Assembly (NCBI GenBank): GCA_003151375.1
Contig: PLXI01000219.1
Coordinates: forward strand, 251 to 14,462
DNA length: 14,212 bases
Direction of reading: 5' to 3'
From: Hyphomicrobiales bacterium
GTDB taxonomy: Bacteria; Pseudomonadota; Alphaproteobacteria; Rhizobiales; Aestuariivirgaceae
The position numbers and the translations under genes were made by a program. Below, piece by piece: positions 7,854 to 14,212 of the stretch; position 1 is the stretch's first letter; each line of letters opens with the position of its first letter. The notes beneath the pieces are model-generated. The model ran no database searches, was not told where the DNA came from, and was given only the letters and a program-made list of their open reading frames with translations.

Positions 7854-9080
7854 TTACCTCATGTTGCGTTTGCGCGCCGCCAATGTCCGCAGGCGCAGCG
7901 CGTTCAGCCTAATAAAGCCCGCTGCATCTTTCTGGTCATAAGCGCCGCGATCATCTTCAAAGGTCACTAACTCGTTGGAATAAAGCGACTTAGGAGACTT
8001 GCGTCCCACCACAATCACATTACCCTTGTAAAGCTTGAGGCGAACCACGCCCTCAACATGTTCCTGAGACTTGTCAATCATAGCCTGCAACATTTCGCGC
8101 TCTGGGGCAAACCAAAAGCCGTAATAAATCAGCTCAGCATATTTAGGCATGAGTGAATCTTTGAGATGGGCCGCCTCGCGGTCAAGCGTGAGGCTCTCCA
8201 TCGCACGGTGTGCCACACTTAAAATAGTGCCGCCGGGCGTTTCATAAACCCCGCGAGATTTCATGCCCACAAAACGGTTTTCCACCAAATCCAAGCGCCC
8301 AATGCCATTGTCATGGCCGTATTGATTGAGTGCTGTAAACAAAGTGGCCGGAGACATGGCTTTGCCGTTGATAGCAACCGGATCGCCCGTTTTGAATTCA
8401 ATCTCAATATAGGTAGCTTTGTCAGGTGCATCCTCTGGCGCAATGGTGCGCTGGAATACATAAGGCGGCGGCTCCACAAATGGGTCTTCCAACACTTTGC
8501 CTTCAGATGATGAATGCAGCAAATTCGCATCCACTGAAAATGGTGCATCGCCGCGCTTGTCCTTAGGCACCGGAATTTGGTGAGCTTCCGCAAAAGCCAA
8601 CAAATCGGTGCGACTTTTGAAAGCCCATTCCCGCCAAGGTGCGATGACTTTAATGTCGGGGTTCAGCGCATAAGCCGTCAGTTCAAAGCGCACTTGGTCA
8701 TTGCCCTTGCCAGTTGCACCATGGGCGATAGCATCAGCGCCGGTTTCAGCGGCAATCTCAATTAAACGTTTAGCGATCAAAGGCCGCGCAATGGACGTGC
8801 CCAACAAATACACGCCCTCATACATCGCATTGGCCCGAAACATCGGGAACACGAAATCACGGATAAATTCTTCGCGAACATCTTCTACATAGGTGTTTTT
8901 AATGCCCATCAACTCGGCCTTCTTGCGCGCCGGTTCCAATTCGCCGCCTTGGCCCAGATCAGCGGTGAAGGTCACAACCTCCGCGCCATATTCGGTTTGC
9001 AGCCATTTGAGGATGATAGATGTATCAAGCCCGCCGGAATAAGCGAGAACGACTTTTTTGATTTTGGAGGTTTTTGCCAT
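7854..9080 (-). CDS. argG: Argininosuccinate synthase
   Basis: Condenses citrulline and aspartate with ATP to argininosuccinate, the penultimate step of arginine synthesis, in the cytosol. 408 residues, normal for the short bacterial class. The ATP pyrophosphatase P-loop AYSGGLDTS is at residues 13-21; other signatures are HGATGKGNDQVRFE, the DANLLHSSSEGKVLEDP block, and GRLDLVENRFVGMKSRGVYETPGGT with citrulline/aspartate contacts. The start ATG 9080 gives MAKTSKIKKVVLAYSGG. There is no clear Shine-Dalgarno. It lies 74 bases downstream of rlmN, with a possible attenuator-like arrangement in between, and 9 bases upstream of the NeuD-like gene. Confidence 0.97.
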   Translation of the reverse strand: MAKTSKIKKVVLAYSGGLDTSIILKWLQTEYGAEVVTFTADLGQGGELEPARKKAELMGIKNTYVEDVREEFIRDFVFPMFRANAMYEGVYLLGTSIARPLIAKRLIEIAAETGADAIAHGATGKGNDQVRFELTAYALNPDIKVIAPWREWAFKSRTDLLAFAEAHQIPVPKDKRGDAPFSVDANLLHSSSEGKVLEDPFVEPPPYVFQRTIAPEDAPDKATYIEIEFKTGDPVAINGKAMSPATLFTALNQYGHDNGIGRLDLVENRFVGMKSRGVYETPGGTILSVAHRAMESLTLDREAAHLKDSLMPKYAELIYYGFWFAPEREMLQAMIDKSQEHVEGVVRLKLYKGNVIVVGRKSPKSLYSNELVTFEDDRGAYDQKDAAGFIRLNALRLRTLAARKRNMR

Positions 9081-9105
9081 GATAGAAGTGAACTACCAGC
9101 CTTTC

Positions 9106-9153
9106 AAAAAACTCTCAACCCTTCTCACTTCCGCATTAGAGACGATGGAGAGT
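9106..9153 (-). terminator. Weak terminator-like hairpin between rlmN and argG
   Basis: On the minus strand ACTCTC (9153-9148) can pair with GAGAGT (9116-9111), followed by a run of six T (9111-9106, sharing the last stem base). The loop is long (31 bases) with a small inner TCTC/GAGA stem, so efficiency is doubtful. An alternative pair GAAGTGA/TCACTTC (arms at 9131-9125 and 9091-9085) would interlace with it. Confidence 0.3.
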
Positions 9154-9154
9154 A

Positions 9155-10330
9155 CTATCGCCCACTCGCCCTAACCTTCATGCTCTCGCTCTTCAGCTGG
9201 CCACACGCCGCCATGATGTCTCGGCCTCTTGGTGTCCGAACCGGCGAGGCATAGCCCGCATTATTCAAAATCTCAGCAAAAGCCTCGATCACATCCCATT
9301 CGCTGCACACATAAGCTGTGCCCGGCCAAGGATTGAACGGAATCAAATTCACTTTGGCGGGAATGCCCTTCAGCAGCTGCACCAAGCGCTTGGCATCTTC
9401 CTTGGTGTCGTTCACGCCCTTCAACATCACATATTCAAACGTAATGCGTCGCGCGTTGCTTAAGCCGGGATAATTGCGACAGGCATCCATCAATTGTGCA
9501 ATGTTATATTTCTTATTCAGTGGCACCAGCTTGTTGCGAATTTCATCAGTAGTGCCATGCAAAGAAATCGCCAGCGAAGAGCCAATCTCCGCACCTGCCC
9601 GCACAATTTCCGGCACAACGCCAGAGGTACTCAAAGTGATGCGGCGCTTGGAGAGCGAAAGCCCCTCACCATCAGAAGCGATATCAATAGCATCCTTCAC
9701 ATTGTCGAAATTATACAAAGGCTCACCCATGCCCATCAACACAACATTGGTGATGTAACGCCCCGATGATGGCGGCGTTTTATTCGCCTCCAAATCCATC
9801 GGCCAATCTTTGATTTTGTCACGCGCCAACATAATCTGCCCGGCGATTTCACCAGCGGTTAAATTCCGAACCAATTTCTGCGTTCCAGTGTGACAGAACG
9901 TGCAAGTGAGTGTGCAGCCAACCTGCGAAGAAATACACAAAGTGCCACGATCTTCTTCCGGAATATAAACTGTTTCAATCTCATGGCGCGCGCCCTTATC
10001 ATCAGGCGCCAAGCGCAACAGCCATTTGCGTGTGCCATCAGACGAAGTTTGTTCGGTCACCACCTCAGGGCGCGCTATCACAAAAGCCTCATCCAGCTTG
10101 CGCTGCATGTCTTTTGAAATATCAGTCATCGCCGAAAAATCTGTAACACCACGATTATACATCCAATGCCACAGCTGGCGCATGCGCATCCGGCGCTGCT
10201 TTTCCACTACACCAACATCGGCGAGAATATTACTAAGCGCCGCGCGCGAAAGCCCCACGATGTTGCGGCGCAAATCATTGGGAATATAAGATGCCGCAAC
10301 CGGGGCTGCCGTATTCAAAACTGTAACCAT
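9155..10330 (-). CDS. rlmN: 23S rRNA (adenine2503-C2)/tRNA (adenine37-C2) methyltransferase
   Basis: A radical SAM enzyme that methylates C2 of A2503 in 23S rRNA and, in the family, A37 in some tRNAs. 391 residues. The 4Fe-4S motif CTLTCTFC gives Cys139, 143 and 146 (CxxxCxxC). LCISSQVGC precedes it, and MGMGEPLYNFDNV is the GEPL SAM-binding motif. The C-terminal methyl-carrying cysteine is in AACGQL (about Cys376), equivalent to Cys355 of E. coli. The ATG at 10330 has TATAGG as a modest ribosome binding site. It begins 15 bases after the DUF2233 gene and precedes argG on the same strand, in line with the rlmN-argG neighbourhood known from rhizobia. Confidence 0.96.
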   Translation of the reverse strand: MVTVLNTAAPVAASYIPNDLRRNIVGLSRAALSNILADVGVVEKQRRMRMRQLWHWMYNRGVTDFSAMTDISKDMQRKLDEAFVIARPEVVTEQTSSDGTRKWLLRLAPDDKGARHEIETVYIPEEDRGTLCISSQVGCTLTCTFCHTGTQKLVRNLTAGEIAGQIMLARDKIKDWPMDLEANKTPPSSGRYITNVVLMGMGEPLYNFDNVKDAIDIASDGEGLSLSKRRITLSTSGVVPEIVRAGAEIGSSLAISLHGTTDEIRNKLVPLNKKYNIAQLMDACRNYPGLSNARRITFEYVMLKGVNDTKEDAKRLVQLLKGIPAKVNLIPFNPWPGTAYVCSEWDVIEAFAEILNNAGYASPVRTPRGRDIMAACGQLKSESMKVRASGR

Positions 10331-10345
10331 GTGCGGGCCTATAAT

Positions 10346-11083
10346 CTATTTTGTGGGCGAGGTCACGCCCACCATCGGCCCAAGATTTGAGAGAAAATCG
10401 CTGCGCTTCAATTCCGGCGCATAAAGGCTGGAAACCGAACCATCCAGAAACAACGCATCCTTGCAATGAAGGCCATCGCGGAACATTGTGGCAAATTGAT
10501 AAAAGGTCACAAAGTCGTCTGAAATCGCAAACAAAACCTTGTTGCCATCATTCACACACACGCCATTGCGAATTTTTATAGATTGCCCGCTTGGCAAAAT
10601 GCTCGGATGCAATGCGCCACCCACCACCAGCATCGGGCCAGATTGCGTAGCCAAATCAGGCTTGATGCCAGAATGTGCAAAGGCTTCCGTTTCCATCACG
10701 CCAGCTTTCTGCCCCGCAACATAGAAAATGCCATTGGGCTTTAAATGAAAATTCCCCGGGCCATCGGCGTGGTTCATCGCGTGCAATAATTTTCCACCCT
10801 CCACATAATAACCAATGGGTTTTAAATCTGTGCCGAACATTCCCGCGTTCATCGCAAATAAAAGTTCTTTGCCCTGCGCCAATAATGCATCGCGCAAAAC
10901 CACAAAACCACCGTAAGGCTTACCGGTGGCATCAAGGTCATAAAGCGCCAATGTATCGGTGCGCGTATCAAATCCACAAACGGTGTAATTGGCTTTGGCG
11001 AATTGCACTGGCTTGCATGTCGCGTTCGCTGCCATTGCAAAGCTGAACAAGCCAAATATAAAAACAAAAATGCGCTTCATCAT
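10346..11083 (-). CDS. Exported DUF2233 / phosphodiester glycosidase (NAGPA-like) family protein
   Basis: A 245-residue secreted protein of the DUF2233/YigE group within the NAGPA-like family, whose better-known members cleave phosphodiester glycosides; the substrate here is unknown. A signal peptide covers about residues 1-22 (MMKRIFVFIFGLFSFAMAAN). Family motifs: FAMNAGMFGTDLKPIGYYVE (76-95), LKPNGIFYV (115-122), QSGPMLV (147-153) and the C-terminal LDGSVSSLY (213-221). I choose ATG 11083 because it forms an ATGA overlap with the upstream ialB-like stop; a TTG at 11089 or an ATG at 11080 are alternatives. rlmN follows after 15 bases. Confidence 0.85.
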   Translation of the reverse strand: MMKRIFVFIFGLFSFAMAANATCKPVQFAKANYTVCGFDTRTDTLALYDLDATGKPYGGFVVLRDALLAQGKELLFAMNAGMFGTDLKPIGYYVEGGKLLHAMNHADGPGNFHLKPNGIFYVAGQKAGVMETEAFAHSGIKPDLATQSGPMLVVGGALHPSILPSGQSIKIRNGVCVNDGNKVLFAISDDFVTFYQFATMFRDGLHCKDALFLDGSVSSLYAPELKRSDFLSNLGPMVGVTSPTK

Positions 11084-11601
11084 CTGCAAGCCGTGTCTAT
11101 TTTTTCCAATGCCTTGTTAAAGCCAGCCATGGAATAATAATCCGTCGTCTGCGTGCCACGCACTGAAGTGCCATTCACACTCAAAGTTTTGGCGGCTTTC
11201 ATGGCCTTCACAATACTGGCCTCCACATCGGCGGCAGCAGCCCAAGCTGTGTCACCATTGGTGTAAAGCTCAAAAGCTTTATCATCCACCTTCAAAGCAA
11301 CTGTCGATTCCTCTTTAAACGGATAACCTATGATCGTGGAAATTTGCCCCTTCACTCTGCGGGCAACAAAGTTGGTCACCAGAAAATGCACCGGATCACG
11401 GTGAGAAATTTTCTTGTCGGAATCGGTCTTCTTAGGCGCAGACAAAACAAAACAAACAGCAGCTCCTTCACTGTGGTAGATAAAGGCTTCCCAATCTTCA
11501 AACGCCCCGAGCGAAACTGGATCATCGGCCCGCGCTGCGCCACTGCCAGCCAAAGCCCCTGCAATCAATGCCATACTTATGATAAGTGCTTTGAAGTTCA
11601 T
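11080..11601 (-). CDS. Invasion-associated locus B (IalB) family exported protein
   Basis: A 173-residue periplasmic or outer-membrane protein of the IalB family, widespread in Hyphomicrobiales. Bartonella IalB is involved in erythrocyte invasion; free-living members have no fixed role. A signal peptide ends at ARA|DD (cleavage after about residue 25). The mature protein shows the family pattern: FEDWEAFIYHSEGAAVCF with Cys50, HFLVTNFVARR, ELYTNGDTAWA (111-121), MKAAKTLSVNGTSVRGTQTTDYYSMAGFNKAL, and a second Cys172 near the end, probably disulphide-bonded to Cys50. It is the first gene of the minus-strand operon. The upstream 157 bases are shared with the divergent HIG1 gene; I find no clear promoter on this strand. 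Confidence 0.85.
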   Translation of the reverse strand: MNFKALIISMALIAGALAGSGAARADDPVSLGAFEDWEAFIYHSEGAAVCFVLSAPKKTDSDKKISHRDPVHFLVTNFVARRVKGQISTIIGYPFKEESTVALKVDDKAFELYTNGDTAWAAAADVEASIVKAMKAAKTLSVNGTSVRGTQTTDYYSMAGFNKALEKIDTACR

Positions 11602-11743
11602 GTCGTCAAATCAACCTGAATAATACTAATCATTGCCAAATGCCCGAAGCCCTGTACAGGCCATAAACGCGGCTGATTTGCGGCAGCTTGCATTGCGTTG
11701 CTTGGCACCTTATGCCACAGCGTAAATCTAAGGTGTTTGCGGA

Positions 11744-11749
11744 TATAAT
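11744..11749 (+). promoter_or_regulatory. Perfect -10 box TATAAT before the HIG1 gene
   Basis: TATAAT ends 9 bases before the ATG at 11759, so transcription would start about 3 bases before the start codon. There is no Shine-Dalgarno and no good -35 box at the 16-18 base spacing. If used, it makes a nearly leaderless mRNA. Confidence 0.45.
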
Positions 11750-11758
11750 ATAGAAACC

Positions 11759-11938
11759 ATGGGCAATCTCATCATCACTATCAGCATGGCGGCTGTCGCC
11801 GTTGTGCTCGTCTTGGGTCTCATCAACATGATGCGTGGTGGCTCTCCTAACCGCAGCCAATCACTCATGCGCTGGCGCGTGGGCCTGCAATTTGCAACAA
11901 TCCTTATCGTATTAGTGGTGCTCTGGCTGCGCGGTTAA
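11759..11938 (+). CDS. HIG1-domain twin transmembrane protein
   Basis: A 59-residue protein with two membrane helices (about residues 4-22 and 44-57) joined by a basic loop. The loop and second helix carry Q34-x3-R38-x-R40-x3-Q44, the QRRQ signature of HIG1 (hypoxia-induced gene 1) proteins, within RGGSPNRSQSLMRWRVGLQF. Alphaproteobacterial members are small inner-membrane proteins, relatives of mitochondrial Rcf1, which binds cytochrome c oxidase. They are often encoded near the cob(I)alamin adenosyltransferase gene; that neighbour is not here. The start is the ATG at 11759, in frame with the whole motif. The last 35 bases overlap the 3' end of the convergent EamA gene. Confidence 0.88.
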   Translation: MGNLIITISMAAVAVVLVLGLINMMRGGSPNRSQSLMRWRVGLQFATILIVLVVLWLRG

Positions 11939-12836
11939 CCACCAACACAGCGCAGGCGCAAATCGCCATGCCGCATAATTGAACCGGAAGAAGTGTTTCA
12001 CCGAACCATAAATAAGTCATCAGCGCAGTAACCCCCGGTACCAGAAAATTCATGCTGGCAAGCTTTGAGACGGCCCCTTGATTGATCAGCCATAGCAACA
12101 ATAAAATAGTGAAAACCGATAGCACAATAACGGCCCAGCCCATGGCGGCCCAAGCTTGCAAGCTGAAATCAAATTGATAGTCACCGATTATGGCTGTGAT
12201 GATTAATGCAGTCACGCCGGCACCGGCATATTGCCAAACACCTCCGGTGCTGAGAGGAATGCCCGAAGCAAATTTCTTTTGATACACTGTGCCGAAAGCG
12301 ATGGATAAAGTGCCAAACACCGCAAGTGAAATTGTTAAAGGCGTAATGCCGCCGATCAACGCAAAGCTCAGTTTCGGCAATAACACCAAACCTACCCCTG
12401 TGATGCCGATGATGAGGCCCAGCCAATGTTTAGGTTCAACACGCTCTTTCAACATTGGCACGGCAAGAAAGGCTGTAAACAAAGGCTGCAAACCAGTCAC
12501 CAGCGCAATCACTCCAGCGGGCATGCCGTTGCTCACCGCCCAATAGAATGGACAGAGATAAAGCGCATGCATGAACACGCCCGTCACACTTGCATGAAAC
12601 GCCAGCTGTGGACTCGGCCAAGGTGCTTTTTGCCACAAGGCCACCGCCAACATGAACGCCATCGCAAGCGGGAAGCGAATGCCTAAAAACCACACGGGTG
12701 CAACATGGCCGGCAAGAAGTTTTGAAACCACAAAGCCCGTGGCCCAAAGCACAACGAATGCAAAAGGTGCTATCGTCAGCGCAAAAGACTTGTGAGTTGC
12801 TTGAAGCATGGGCAAAGAGAACCAATGAAGTTTCAA
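11904..12836 (-). CDS. EamA/DMT-family permease
   Basis: An inner-membrane transporter of the drug/metabolite superfamily (EamA, RhaT/YdcZ-like), 310 residues with about ten hydrophobic segments in two repeated EamA halves. Seen: FVVLWATGFVVSKLLAGHVAPVWFLGIRFPLA in half one; GVIALVTGLQPLFTAFLAVPMLKERVEPKHWLGLIIGITGVGLVLL, the typical end of half one; and ASMNFLVPGVTALMTYLWFGETLLPVQLCGMAICACAVLVV in half two. The substrate cannot be told. The start may be ATG 12836 (AAGAG upstream) or ATG 12809; with the first, it overlaps the divergent YihY start by 12 bases. The 3' end overlaps the convergent HIG1 gene. Confidence 0.9.
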   Translation of the reverse strand: MKLHWFSLPMLQATHKSFALTIAPFAFVVLWATGFVVSKLLAGHVAPVWFLGIRFPLAMAFMLAVALWQKAPWPSPQLAFHASVTGVFMHALYLCPFYWAVSNGMPAGVIALVTGLQPLFTAFLAVPMLKERVEPKHWLGLIIGITGVGLVLLPKLSFALIGGITPLTISLAVFGTLSIAFGTVYQKKFASGIPLSTGGVWQYAGAGVTALIITAIIGDYQFDFSLQAWAAMGWAVIVLSVFTILLLLWLINQGAVSKLASMNFLVPGVTALMTYLWFGETLLPVQLCGMAICACAVLVVNRAARAPLIR

Positions 12837-13685
12837 AAGCTCTTGGCATTGTTTCTGCTCCTGCTCAAGCGACTGTTCGCCGATGAGGCTGTGCCCCTGG
12901 CCGGCAACATTGCCTTTCGTATGGTGTTTTCGCTATTTCCATTTTTGATTTTCCTAACCAGCATGTCAGGCTTTTTTGGCAGTGAGGAATTGGCTCATAA
13001 TTTCATTCAGTTTTTGATTGGCGTTATGCCTGCTGGCTTGGTGCAACCGTTTCAAAGTGAAATCATCTCAATCCTCACAGTGCCGCGCGCTGGGCTACTG
13101 AGCATTGCCGTGTTGCTTACCCTGTGGAGCGCGATGGGCGGCGTGGACAGCGTTCGTCTTTCATTAAACCGCGCTTATGACATACGTGAAACCCGCTCAC
13201 TTTGGATGCTGTATTTGCAAAATGTGTTGTTTGTCGTTGTCACCGCGGTGATAATGCTGGCAGTGGCCACTTTGCTCGTGGTTTTGCCCGCTGTGGTTCA
13301 AGTACTTGAAGCATTTGCCCCACAAAGATTGCAAGATATTGCCTCAATAAATTGGTGGCGGCTGCCGCTCGCCTTTATACTGTTAGTGATAGGTCTATTT
13401 GCCGCTCATCGCTTTTTGCCCAATCGGCGCTTGCCGCTGTCTGATCTCACCCCTGGCATTGCCTTAACAGTTCTAATCTGGCTGGCGCTTACCGCTGGCT
13501 TTTCTTGGTATTTGCGCAACTTCTCCAGCTTCACCTTAACCTATGCCTCGCTCTCCGGCATTTTTGCCGCCATGTTCTTTGTCTACATGGCCGCTCTGGT
13601 TTTGATCTTTGGTGGTGAGGTCAATCGGCTCATCATGCAGATCAGGCAGGGTGGCGCTTTCATTGAAAAGCCTCCACACTCTTGA
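12825..13685 (+). CDS. YihY/BrkB family inner-membrane protein
   Basis: A 286-residue membrane protein of the YihY (UPF0761)/BrkB family; its function is unproven (earlier claims as ribonuclease BN and serum-resistance factor are not reliable). Family features: the amphipathic start MKFQKLLALFLLLLKRLFAD, AGNIAFRMVFSLFPFLIFL, LLTLWSAMGGVDSVRLSLNRAYDIRETRS (the conserved loop with N-x-AY and R), and a last block SFTLTYASLSGIFAAMFFVYMAALVLIFGGEVN. Roughly six membrane segments. I choose ATG 12825 (AAAGAGA upstream) over a GTG at 12792 that would add 11 hydrophilic residues lying inside the divergent gene. It is followed by the rplU leader with no obvious terminator. Confidence 0.9.
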   Translation: MKFQKLLALFLLLLKRLFADEAVPLAGNIAFRMVFSLFPFLIFLTSMSGFFGSEELAHNFIQFLIGVMPAGLVQPFQSEIISILTVPRAGLLSIAVLLTLWSAMGGVDSVRLSLNRAYDIRETRSLWMLYLQNVLFVVVTAVIMLAVATLLVVLPAVVQVLEAFAPQRLQDIASINWWRLPLAFILLVIGLFAAHRFLPNRRLPLSDLTPGIALTVLIWLALTAGFSWYLRNFSSFTLTYASLSGIFAAMFFVYMAALVLIFGGEVNRLIMQIRQGGAFIEKPPHS

Positions 13686-13710
13686 CTTTTATATGCTGTG
13701 ACCTCTAGAG
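13683..13710 (+). promoter_or_regulatory. Possible rplU promoter region
   Basis: TTGACT at 13683-13688 overlaps the YihY stop and is a fair -35 box. Seventeen bases on lies CTAGAG inside the 10-base palindrome CCTCTAGAGG (13702-13711), a poor -10. Some promoter is expected here because rplU is a strongly expressed gene, but the assignment is weak. Confidence 0.25.
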
Positions 13711-13858
13711 GAGCGCTTTCCCCGTGGGTCACAAGCTTATGGGGGTCCATGGCGCTGCCCGAGGGTAACCCTCAAAGCTTCGGCTTTAACTAATAAAGAC
13801 CTTTTCTTACAATGGGTTAGAAAAGGCCCCAAAGGGCGCGGAAAAAGGAAGAAGTAAG
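13697..13858 (+). ncRNA. Hairpin-rich 5' leader of rplU
   Basis: Four or five potential stems precede rplU: TGTGACC/GGTCACA (13697-13703 with 13727-13733), GAGGG/CCCTC (13761-13765 with 13769-13773), AAAGC-TTCG-GCTTT (13774-13787, a classic UUCG tetraloop), CCTTTTCT/AGAAAAGG (13800-13807 with 13819-13826) and GCCC/GGGC (13826-13829 with 13834-13837). There is no T-run after the last stems, so this is not an intrinsic terminator. The ribosome binding site AAGGAAG at 13845-13851 follows. Structure of this density suggests a regulatory ribosomal-protein leader; I cannot name it as a known Rfam family. Confidence 0.5.
13749..13793 (+). other. 14-codon ORF inside the rplU leader
   Basis: Reads MALPEGNPQSFGFN then TAA, running through the GAGGG/CCCTC and UUCG hairpins. 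A second overlapping frame gives MGVHGAARG and stops at 13768. No Shine-Dalgarno stands at a proper distance from either. It could be a leader peptide or a by-product of the hairpin sequences; I favour the latter. Confidence 0.2.
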
Positions 13859-14212
13859 ATGTACGCAGTTATTAAAACTGGCGGAAAGCAATATAAAGTT
13901 GCCGCCAATGACAAAATTCTAATCGAGCGGCTTGAAGGCGAAGCCGGCGATCAGATTCAGTTCCATGATGTGTTCATGGTTGTGAACGGTGCTGAAGTGC
14001 AAGTTGGTGCGCCAACTGTGGCTGGTGCCACCGTTGTGGGCGAGATCGATAAGCAGGCTCGTGGGCCTAAGCTCATTATTTTCAAGAAGCGCCGTCGTAA
14101 GCATTATCGTCGCCGCAATGGCCACAGGCAGGATTTGACTTCAGTGATGATCACTGAAATTCTCACCGGTGGTGCTAAACCAGCGGCAAAGGCCAAGGCT
14201 GCAAAGCCAGCT
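13859..14212 (+). CDS. rplU: 50S ribosomal protein L21 (3' end cut by window)
   Basis: Large-subunit protein L21 (bL21), which binds 23S rRNA. 118 residues are visible and the frame is still open at the window end. Signatures: MYAVIKTGGKQYKV at the start, GAPTVAGATVVGEI, and the basic FKKRRRKHYRRRNGHRQDLT stretch followed by VMITEI. After TEI, where many bacterial L21 proteins end, an Ala/Lys/Pro-rich extension begins (AKPAAKAKAAKPA), as is common in alphaproteobacteria. Start ATG 13859 with AAGGAAG upstream. rpmA (L27) is expected next but lies outside the window. Confidence 0.97.
   Translation, partial: MYAVIKTGGKQYKVAANDKILIERLEGEAGDQIQFHDVFMVVNGAEVQVGAPTVAGATVVGEIDKQARGPKLIIFKKRRRKHYRRRNGHRQDLTSVMITEILTGGAKPAAKAKAAKPA

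Noticed and set aside
10346..11089. TTG start at 11089 for the DUF2233 gene
   Set aside because: The ATG at 11083 gives the usual ATGA overlap with the upstream stop and a normal signal peptide.
13800..13837. Intrinsic terminator between YihY and rplU
   Set aside because: The CCTTTTCT/AGAAAAGG and GCCC/GGGC stems are not followed by a T-run on the plus strand; a leader-structure reading fits better.

Overview
The window reads as chromosomal DNA of an alphaproteobacterium, most likely of the Hyphomicrobiales (Rhizobiales). This is an inference from gene content: an IalB-family envelope protein, an HWE/HisKA_2-type kinase, a HIG1 twin-membrane protein, a YggT-DUF167 pair, and the order rlmN-argG-typA. 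The species cannot be read from the sequence. Most of the window is ordinary housekeeping DNA, and I found no convincing undescribed system. The most unusual stretch is a small decaying island at 1781-3947.

Layout. (1) 1-1780, plus strand: the 3' part of 6-phosphogluconate dehydrogenase (gnd), followed after 3 bases by the allantoinase gene puuE. (2) 1781-3947: a 26-codon ORF with a very strong ribosome binding site, then on the minus strand a sensor histidine kinase broken by a one-base frameshift with its CheY-like partner downstream, then a fossil of an IS3-family orfA carrying three amber stops. (3) 3948-4023: tRNA-Ala(CGC) on the minus strand with its own promoter. (4) 4131-5310, plus strand: a tightly overlapped operon of YggT, DUF167/YggU and a secreted six-cysteine protein. 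(5) 5311-11601, minus strand: a probable operon in transcription order ialB-like, DUF2233, rlmN, argG, neuD-like acyltransferase, typA. (6) 11759-11938, plus strand: a 59-residue HIG1-domain protein whose 3' end overlaps the 3' end of an EamA transporter (minus, 11904-12836). (7) 12825-13685, plus strand: a YihY/BrkB membrane protein starting back to back with the transporter. (8) 13859 to the window end: rplU (ribosomal protein L21, cut by the edge), preceded by a hairpin-rich leader that also contains short ORFs.

Functional links. gnd and puuE are probably co-transcribed although pentose phosphate and urate/allantoin metabolism are not obviously connected. The minus-strand operon mixes envelope proteins (ialB-like, DUF2233), rRNA modification and ribosome-associated functions (rlmN, typA) and arginine synthesis (argG), with one sugar acyltransferase lacking any glycan cluster nearby. 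Points worth a second look are the IS fossil and frameshifted kinase beside the tRNA, the rplU leader, the near-leaderless HIG1 gene, a possible attenuator between rlmN and argG, and the secreted cysteine-rich protein.
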